Assembly (NCBI RefSeq): GCF_013410405.1
Contig: NZ_JACCFK010000002.1
Location: 1,674,001-1,738,000 of the forward strand
Direction of reading: 5' to 3'
Length of the DNA stretch: 64,000 bases
Origin: Amycolatopsis endophytica
GTDB taxonomy: Bacteria; Actinomycetota; Actinomycetes; Mycobacteriales; Pseudonocardiaceae
Position 1 is the stretch's first letter; the number at the start of each line of letters is the position of its first letter. Below the pieces are notes generated by a model. The model was not told where the DNA came from. It saw only the letters and a program-made list of their open reading frames with translations, and searched no databases. This document shows positions 57,890 to 64,000 of the stretch, piece after piece. The position numbers were made by a program, and so were the translations under genes.

Positions 57890-58081
57890 ATGACCGTCGA
57901 GGGGGAAGATGGGCAGGCTGACATGGCTGAGACGAGCACCCTCTGCAGGACCTGCGGGGACTCGGGCGGCTGGATCCTGGAAACCGATGTCGATCCCATG
58001 ACGGGTCTGGTGTCCTCGCGGGAGGCGCCGTGCCCCCGGTGCAGGCCGGATCCGCGAAGCCGGGACGACCTCTTCTTCTGA
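57890..58081 (+). CDS. Small zinc-ribbon protein
   Basis: A 63-residue protein (52 if ATG 57923 is used) with CRTCGDSGGW and CPRC, two CxxC knuckles about 29 residues apart, and DDLFF at its C-terminus. Such tiny zinc ribbons often bind nucleic acid or partner proteins in actinomycetes, but I do not recognise this one. Neither start has a strong ribosome site. It stands between the sigma factor and pxpC. Confidence 0.65.
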   Translation: MTVEGEDGQADMAETSTLCRTCGDSGGWILETDVDPMTGLVSSREAPCPRCRPDPRSRDDLFF

Positions 58082-58111
58082 CACTTCGAGTCGATCTGTC
58101 ACAGACGACTC

Positions 58112-58141
58112 TTGCAGGATCGTTCAACAATTCAGTACGGT
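58112..58141 (+). promoter_or_regulatory. Candidate promoter for pxpC
   Basis: TTGCAG (58112-58117) and TACGGT (58136-58141) are 18 bases apart, 28 bases before ATG 58170, in the only A/T-richer stretch near the gene. Confidence 0.35.
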
Positions 58142-58169
58142 CTGGGCAGTCCGACGAATCGGAGTTGCC

Positions 58170-59039
58170 ATGGCCGCCACGCTTGAGGTCGTCGACAGCG
58201 GCCCGCTGTCGACAGTCCAGGATCTGGGACGGCCCGGGTACGCCGCGATCGGCGTCACCGAGTCCGGCGCCGCCGACCGCGCGTCGCTGCGGTTGGCGAA
58301 CCGCTTGGCAGGCAACGACGAAGGTGCCGCCGCGATCGAGGTGACCTTCGGCGGTTTCGCCGCCCGCGCGACCACGGACGTCGTCGTCGCGGTCACGGGT
58401 GCGCCGTGCCCGATCACCGTGGAGCGCAGGGGTGCGCCGATGAATGCCGCGCTGCGGGTTCCGGCGGGCGAGGAGTTCCGGCTGGGCTGGCCTGCGACGG
58501 GGCTGCGCAGTTATGTGGCGGTGCGGGGCGGGATCGCGGTCGAGCCGGTCCTCGGTTCGCGGGCGACCGATCTGTTGTCCGGTCTGGGTCCGGAGCCGAT
58601 GCGGCGCGGGACGGTGCTGCCGCTGGGTGGCGCGTCCCGATGTCCGGCGGACCCGGGTTTCACGCCGGTGGCCGCCCCCCCGTCGGACGAGCTGGCGTTG
58701 CGGATTCTGCCGGGCCCGCGCGACGACTGGTTCACCGAGTCGGCCCTGAAAACCTTGCTGGCGCAACCGTATGCGGTGACCTCGGAGAGCAACCGGATCG
58801 GGATCCGCCTGGACGGCCCGGTTCTGCCGCGTGCCCGGCACGGTGACCTGGTCGGCGAAGGAATGGTCACCGGCGCGCTCCAGGTGCCGCCGTCGGGCAA
58901 GCCGACCCTGTTCCTGGCCGATCACCCGGTGACCGGCGGTTATCCGGTGATCGCCGTCGTGGTCACGGACGACGTCGACAAAGCAGCCCAGGCGCGCCCC
59001 GGGCTGCGGGTGCGTTTCGACCTCGCCACTGTGTCCTGA
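58170..59039 (+). CDS. pxpC: 5-oxoprolinase subunit C (KipA-like)
   Basis: The 289-residue protein has the PxpC/KipA hallmarks: VVDSGPLSTVQDLGRPGYAA near the N-terminus, VTESGAADRASLRLANRL, IEVTFGG, LRSYVAVRGGI, VTSESNRIGIRLDG, SEGMVTGALQVPPSGKP-like text (here GEGMVTGALQVPPSGKPTLF) and DHPVTGGYPVIAVV. With PxpA and PxpB this family forms the ATP-dependent 5-oxoprolinase that opens pyroglutamate to glutamate. The partner genes are not in the window on either side, so it is an orphan here. ATG 58170 has GGAG close upstream. Confidence 0.9.
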   Translation: MAATLEVVDSGPLSTVQDLGRPGYAAIGVTESGAADRASLRLANRLAGNDEGAAAIEVTFGGFAARATTDVVVAVTGAPCPITVERRGAPMNAALRVPAGEEFRLGWPATGLRSYVAVRGGIAVEPVLGSRATDLLSGLGPEPMRRGTVLPLGGASRCPADPGFTPVAAPPSDELALRILPGPRDDWFTESALKTLLAQPYAVTSESNRIGIRLDGPVLPRARHGDLVGEGMVTGALQVPPSGKPTLFLADHPVTGGYPVIAVVVTDDVDKAAQARPGLRVRFDLATVS

Positions 59040-59162
59040 TTCACGATCGGGTGTATATCGTTTCGTGATCGGGGGCGTGGGAATTCGGTGCGGGTTCCGG
59101 CTCCGGCCGGTTCCCCCGAAATGAACAACCGATTTGCCTTCTCCCCCGAAGGAGGTTCACCC

Positions 59163-59615
59163 ATGCCTGGTCGAATACGCAGGCTGGTGGTTTTCCCGGT
59201 CGCCTGCGCGGTGGCCATGACGGCCCTGCTGGGCCTGACCGCCCCCGCCGGTGCGACGCAGCTCAGCACCGGCGACCGGATCGTCAGCGCGGCGGCCGCG
59301 GAGGCCGGCACGCCCTACCGTTCCGGCGGCACGAGCCCGAAGGGTTTCGACTGCTCAGGACTGACGCAGTACGCGCACAAGCAGGTCGGCATCGATCTGC
59401 CGCGCACCTCCCGCGAGCAACGGGCGGCCGTGCGAAGCGTACCCAAGTCGGACATGCACCCGGGCGACCTGGTGTTCTTCGCCGACGGCGGCACTGTCTA
59501 CCACGTCGGCATCTTCGCAGGCGACAACCAGATCTGGGCAGCACCCGAATCCGGCGACGTCGTGCGATTGCAGAAGATCTGGACCAGTTCCTACAGCGTC
59601 GGTCGCGCGTGGTGA
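59163..59615 (+). CDS. Secreted NlpC/P60 peptidoglycan hydrolase
   Basis: From ATG 59163, preceded by GAAGGAGG, this 150-residue protein has a signal peptide (RRLVVFPVACAVAMTALLGL then PAGATQ). A minimal NlpC/P60 domain follows: catalytic Cys in GFDCSGLTQYAHK, His in YHVGIFAGDN, and a polar third residue after it. It should cut peptide stems of the cell wall. There is no wall-binding domain. The reading from 59088 adds residues before the signal sequence. A hairpin terminator follows. Confidence 0.95.
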   Translation: MPGRIRRLVVFPVACAVAMTALLGLTAPAGATQLSTGDRIVSAAAAEAGTPYRSGGTSPKGFDCSGLTQYAHKQVGIDLPRTSREQRAAVRSVPKSDMHPGDLVFFADGGTVYHVGIFAGDNQIWAAPESGDVVRLQKIWTSSYSVGRAW

Positions 59616-59650
59616 CTGCGCTGAACCGGTTCCCTCTGGGACACGCGATC

Positions 59651-59685
59651 GGAATGCCGCCGGGCACGACGCCCGGCGGCATTCC
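59651..59685. terminator. Hairpin terminator after the NlpC/P60 gene
   Basis: A perfect 15-bp stem (59651-59665 with 59671-59685) has a five-base loop, ACGAC. It lies 36 bases after the stop codon, with no clear T run. Confidence 0.75.
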
Positions 59686-59960
59686 GGGTGCTGGTGATTT
59701 CAGGATCCTACGGCTTCCTCGCAATGCCGCACACAGGGCGTGAAATCGCTTTCACCGGAGTCCTTCGCGCTGAGCCTCGGCGGATTCTTCCAGGCCGCTG
59801 GAGACGATTCCCCGGTCTCGCACGCTCACCATCCCGGCCGCCACGGAGCAACGGCCCACCACACCGGTTCACGCCCAGCCGTTGGCGACGCCACGTCATC
59901 GGCCCACGTCGACAAGGAGCGCCGCAGGTCTCGGCACGCCCCGCCCCGCCCCGGCACTGC

Positions 59961-60099
59961 CCGGCCGCCTCAGCGCGGCCCGGTCAGACCAGTCGCCTCA
60001 GCACGGCCCGGTCGCGCCAGCCAGGCCAGTCGCCTCAGCACGGCCCGGCCGTTCCAGCCAGGCCAGTCACCTCAGCACGGCCCGGCCGTTCCAGCACGG
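59961..60099. repeat. 37-bp minisatellite
   Basis: Three 37-bp units (59989-60025, 60026-60062, 60063-60099) share CCAGTCGCCTCAGCACGGCC and then CGG(T/C)CG; a diverged partial unit precedes them at 59961-59988. It is probably replication-slippage DNA without a coding role. Confidence 0.85.
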
Positions 60100-60270
60100 C
60101 CCACCCAAGCGAAGAGTCCAGTCCCTGTCACGCCTCGCTCAGTCCACCACGGCAGGCCCCGCCGGCCCTCGCCCAGTACGAGCGGCCGGGAGGACTCCGG
60201 CCTGCTCCCGTCGCCAGCGGTCGCCGAAGACCGCACCGACCTGCTTAGTGTTTCGAATCACACTCGCGAT

Positions 60271-60284
60271 AGTCGATTTCGACT
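60271..60284. promoter_or_regulatory. Inverted repeat, likely PadR operator
   Basis: AGTCGA-TT-TCGACT (60271-60284) lies 15 bases before the PadR start codon, in an A/T-richer stretch. PadR proteins usually repress their own gene through such sites. Confidence 0.5.
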
Positions 60285-60298
60285 GATAGTTTTCGGCT

Positions 60299-60874
60299 AT
60301 GCCACGTCGCGCGTTGGACAATCCACTCGTCCTGGCCGTGCTGGGCCTGCTCCTGGAGGCCCCGAGCCACCCCTACCAAATGCTCGCCGAACTTCGTGCT
60401 CGCAGTGAGAGTCGCGCGAAGGCCATCAACCGGGGCACCCTGTACGACGTCGTCGAGGCGTTGGTCGCCGCGGAATGGCTTGTACCGCAAGGCGTCGAGC
60501 GCAGCGGCAATCGTCCCGAGCGCACTGTCTACACGCTCACGGAGGTCGGCCGCCGGGAACTGATCCGGCGGTTGGACGCACAGATCCGCGAGCCTCGGCG
60601 CGAGTTCACCGAGTTCCTCGGCGCGGTGACCTACCTCGGCGCGCTCGGTCCGGACGGGGCGGTCGACGCACTCACCGCACGCGCACGACGCCTGTCCGAG
60701 CGCATCGAGGCCGACGAGGCCCGCTTGTCCGCGGCGCTCGACACCGTCCCCCGCCTGCACGTGATCGAGGCCGAGTACGCCCTTCACATCGCACGCGCGG
60801 AACTCGCCTGGATCGAGGGCCTCATCGGAGAAATCCACGCCGGTTCCCTGACCTGGCCGTCGCGAAAGGACTGA
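60299..60874 (+). CDS. PadR-family transcription regulator
   Basis: This 191-residue protein opens with the PadR winged helix: NPLVLAVLGLLLEAPSHPYQ, MLAELRAR, GTLYDVVEALVAAEWL, then the wing RPERTVYTLTEVGRRELIRRL. A C-terminal helical dimerisation part follows (RRLSERIEADEARLSAALDT). It most likely represses itself and the glycoside-hydrolase-like gene, whose ATG is two bases after its stop codon, in response to an unidentified ligand. Confidence 0.95.
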   Translation: MPRRALDNPLVLAVLGLLLEAPSHPYQMLAELRARSESRAKAINRGTLYDVVEALVAAEWLVPQGVERSGNRPERTVYTLTEVGRRELIRRLDAQIREPRREFTEFLGAVTYLGALGPDGAVDALTARARRLSERIEADEARLSAALDTVPRLHVIEAEYALHIARAELAWIEGLIGEIHAGSLTWPSRKD

Positions 60875-60876
60875 CC

Positions 60877-61842
60877 ATGCTCTTCGGTATCTACCCAGGC
60901 AGTGTCACCGGCGATGACAGCGGCGGTCTGGCCGGTGGTCCCGCCGACGACCCGGAACTGATGGCGGACGCGGTCGGCGTGTTGCAGGGACGCCCGGACC
61001 GCCCGTTCCTCGTTCGCGCCTACCTCGGCTTCCACGACGAGACACCACCCGTCGGTCCACACCCGACACTCACGCCAGTCGACGCAGCTCGGTACACCGG
61101 CCAGGGCCGCTCACTCGACCTCGTCGCGCAGTACCAGTCAGCCTCCGGAAACATCGCCGGATACCAGACGTTCCTGCGGCAGCTGGTCGAGCAGTACGGC
61201 CCGCACACCGGCACGCTGCAGGTGACCGAGGAACCGAACGTCCCGGGCAACCCCACGCTGGACGGCTACTACCCGAAGGTGGTCGAGGCACTGGTAACGG
61301 GCGTCGGCGCAGCCAAGGACCACGCCCGCCGGCTCGGTCACGACCACCTGCGCGTCGGCTTCAACACCACTCCCCTCTTCGGCCCGGGCGCGTCGTTCAT
61401 CGCCGGCCTCACCGAAGCCGGCGGACCGGAGTTCGTGCGCGCCCTGGACTACGTCGGCCTGGACTTCTTCCCGGACGTCTTCCGCCCCGTCCCCGCCGCG
61501 GAGCTGGGCGACGCGGTCACCGGCCTGCTACGGCACCACCGCGACAACATTCTGACCCCCGCCGGCCTCGGCCACCTCCCCGTGCACATCACCGAACACG
61601 GCTGGCCCACCGGGCCCGGCCGGTCCCCCCAGCGGCAGTCCGAAGTGGTCGAGACCGTGGTCCGCACAATCGCCACGCACGCCGCGGAACTCGGGATCAG
61701 CGGCTACACCCACTTCGCCCTCCGCGACGCCGACAGCGAAAACCCCGGCCTGTTCCACAGGTTCGGGCTCATGACCGACGGCTACACCCCGAAACCCTCC
61801 TTCCACACCTACCGCGACCTGATCGACGAACTCGGCCACTGA
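60877..61842 (+). CDS. Glycoside-hydrolase-like TIM-barrel protein
   Basis: 321 residues from ATG 60877, preceded by AAAGGA. Features of clan GH-A glycosidases are visible: TLQVTEEPNVPGN near residue 115, where the acid/base glutamate lies at the end of strand 4, and LPVHITEHGWPTGPG near residue 235, where the nucleophile would lie at the end of strand 7. YVGLDFFPDVF and YTHFALRDAD fit other strands. There is no signal peptide, so it should be cytosolic. The sugar substrate is unknown. The reading from 60475 overlaps the PadR gene in another frame and is spurious before 60877. Confidence 0.8.
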   Translation: MLFGIYPGSVTGDDSGGLAGGPADDPELMADAVGVLQGRPDRPFLVRAYLGFHDETPPVGPHPTLTPVDAARYTGQGRSLDLVAQYQSASGNIAGYQTFLRQLVEQYGPHTGTLQVTEEPNVPGNPTLDGYYPKVVEALVTGVGAAKDHARRLGHDHLRVGFNTTPLFGPGASFIAGLTEAGGPEFVRALDYVGLDFFPDVFRPVPAAELGDAVTGLLRHHRDNILTPAGLGHLPVHITEHGWPTGPGRSPQRQSEVVETVVRTIATHAAELGISGYTHFALRDADSENPGLFHRFGLMTDGYTPKPSFHTYRDLIDELGH

Positions 61843-61857
61843 GGAGCGACGCGCCCT

Positions 61858-61884
61858 CGCCGTCGAGACACCTCGGCGACGGCG
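61858..61884. terminator. Weak hairpin between convergent genes
   Basis: CGCCGTCG (61858-61865) pairs with CGACGGCG (61877-61884) across an 11-base loop. It lies between the convergent hydrolase-like and TetR genes and may end either transcript. Confidence 0.3.
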
Positions 61885-61948
61885 TCCCAGTCGCGACCCA
61901 GCGGTCACAAGCCACGTACTTCACCAAACCCGACCAACAGCGCCTCCC

Positions 61949-62554
61949 TCATCCACTGAGCACCTGCGCCCGCGCCGCCGCCACCGCGTCACGGGCCGCG
62001 TCCTCCACCACTGCCGGATCGGGCGGCTCCCGCAGTAGCACCAGCCGGTGGTAGATCGGCGCCGTCGCCGTCACCACGACCCGGTTCGCGTTCGTGCCGG
62101 TCGGTACCTCGCCCCGGACCACCGCGCGGTCGACCACCACTTCGCACCGCCGGTACCGGTCGCGCCAGAACGAGCGCAGCGCGTTCGCCGCCTGGTCCCA
62201 GTGGAACGACGCGCTGATCAGCGTGCGGGTGAGCGACGACTCCACCTCCAGCGCGTCGAACACCTCGCGGTTGATCGACACCAGGTCACCGAACAGGGAA
62301 CCCGTGTCCGCGGGCGCCCACTCGTCGTCGGACGCGGTCTCGAAGACGTCCGCGATCAGACCGCCCACGTCACCCCACCGCCGGTAGACCGTGGCCCGGT
62401 GCACGCCCGCCCGGTCGGCCACCGCATCCACCGTCAGGTCCTCATACGTGACCTCGACCAGCAACGACATGGCGGCGTCGATCACCATCTCGCGCTTGCG
62501 GGCGGTGCGGCCACCCGGTCGGCGACGGGGAGTTGCGGACTCCGGCTCGGTCAT
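61949..62554 (-). CDS. TetR-family transcription regulator
   Basis: This 201-residue protein has the TetR helix-turn-helix at residues 20-70: REMVIDAAMSLLVEVTYEDL then VDAVADRAGVHRATVYRRWG. The ligand-binding domain follows and is diverged as usual. It is divergent from the ABC-F gene, and the 111 bp between them holds a palindrome. The simplest reading is repression of its own and the ABC-F gene, relieved by a drug-like ligand. Confidence 0.95.
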   Translation of the reverse strand: MTEPESATPRRRPGGRTARKREMVIDAAMSLLVEVTYEDLTVDAVADRAGVHRATVYRRWGDVGGLIADVFETASDDEWAPADTGSLFGDLVSINREVFDALEVESSLTRTLISASFHWDQAANALRSFWRDRYRRCEVVVDRAVVRGEVPTGTNANRVVVTATAPIYHRLVLLREPPDPAVVEDAARDAVAAARAQVLSG

Positions 62555-62563
62555 GCCATGATC

Positions 62564-62587
62564 TTAGCGCGACAGTCGTCGCATTAA
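62564..62587. promoter_or_regulatory. Palindrome, likely TetR operator
   Basis: An imperfect 24-bp palindrome, TTA-nn-GCGAC-AGTC-GTCGC-nn-TAA, lies 10 bases from the tetR start codon and 79 bases before the ABC-F start. Size and place suit a TetR dimer site. Confidence 0.55.
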
Positions 62588-62665
62588 CAACCCCGACCGA
62601 GGAGACAGTCCGATGTTCCGCTCCACCCACGTCCCGTCCCAGCCCGCCGAGCCGAGGAGCTCCAT

Positions 62666-64000
<1,335 letters not shown>

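Larger units (their letters stand above)
59616..60298. other. Gene-free 683-bp stretch
   Basis: This holds a hairpin terminator (59651-59685), a 37-bp minisatellite (59961-60099) and the promoter/operator of the PadR gene at its right end. Open frames crossing it are proline/arginine-rich products of the repeat and change phase along it; I see no gene. Confidence 0.7.

Noticed and set aside
59040-59162. A c-di-AMP (ydaO) riboswitch ahead of the NlpC/P60 gene
   Set aside because: The leader is only about 120 bases and I could not find the expected conserved stems.
59740-60408. Plus-strand open frames across the minisatellite
   Set aside because: Translate to Pro/Arg/Ser-rich repeats, overlap the PadR gene in the wrong frame and lack ribosome sites.

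Overview
The window is high-GC DNA with codon positions that favour G/C in third place, GTG and TTG starts, a complete type VII secretion (ESX/T7SS) core, a lipoprotein, NlpC/P60, PadR, TetR and a HrdB-like sigma factor. Together these point to an actinomycete, most likely of the Pseudonocardiales; the genus is inference. No tRNA, rRNA, CRISPR or IS element was recognised.

Left two thirds (1-40957, minus strand): one transcription unit reading ybaB-like gene -> EspC-like secreted partner -> one uninterrupted ORF of 13,214 codons (468-40112) -> a small zinc-ribbon protein that is the probable immunity protein -> a gene cut by the window edge. The giant ORF starts with a WXG100-like, T7SS-targeted N-terminus and ends in an HExxH zincin-type toxin domain, as T7SS polymorphic toxins do. 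Between these it carries an intact-looking EndoU nuclease, a HipA/PI-kinase-like domain, an amidohydrolase with a full metal-ligand set, an APH-type kinase, a decayed zincin, methyltransferase-like triplicates and many repeats. I found no cysteine anywhere in it.

The main discovery is that the giant ORF contains other genes in another frame of the same strand. At 33245-33802 and 8123-8377 there are short genes with strong Shine-Dalgarno sequences, sensible proteins and high GC3 in their own frame (46 of the first 50 codons for the first), while the giant frame there is a low-complexity G/A/D/R linker (21 of 50 codons GC3). Each lies just downstream of an older toxin domain (EndoU; decayed zincin). 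I read them as former toxin-immunity cassettes buried when new toxin modules were added downstream and the old toxin stop codons were lost. Fragments of the first immunity gene recur at 32195-32560 and 29838-29887.

Middle (41029-56601): the secretion machine. It comprises a mycosin whose whole catalytic apparatus is substituted, a pair of WXG100 proteins, EccB, EccD, EccC, two secreted-substrate-like proteins (one PPE-like with a Pro/Gly-rich tail), a lipoprotein, a Pro-rich accessory protein and EccE. EccC is divergent from EccD, and EccE lies at the right edge. These genes probably export the giant toxin through the cell envelope, with the EspC-like and WXG100 proteins as co-secreted partners.

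Right end (56851-64000): ordinary chromosomal genes. They are a group-2 sigma factor, a tiny zinc-ribbon protein, an orphan PxpC, a small NlpC/P60 hydrolase, a 683-bp gene-free stretch with a hairpin and a 37-bp minisatellite, a PadR regulator with a glycoside-hydrolase-like gene, and a TetR regulator divergent from an ABC-F ATPase that runs off the right edge.
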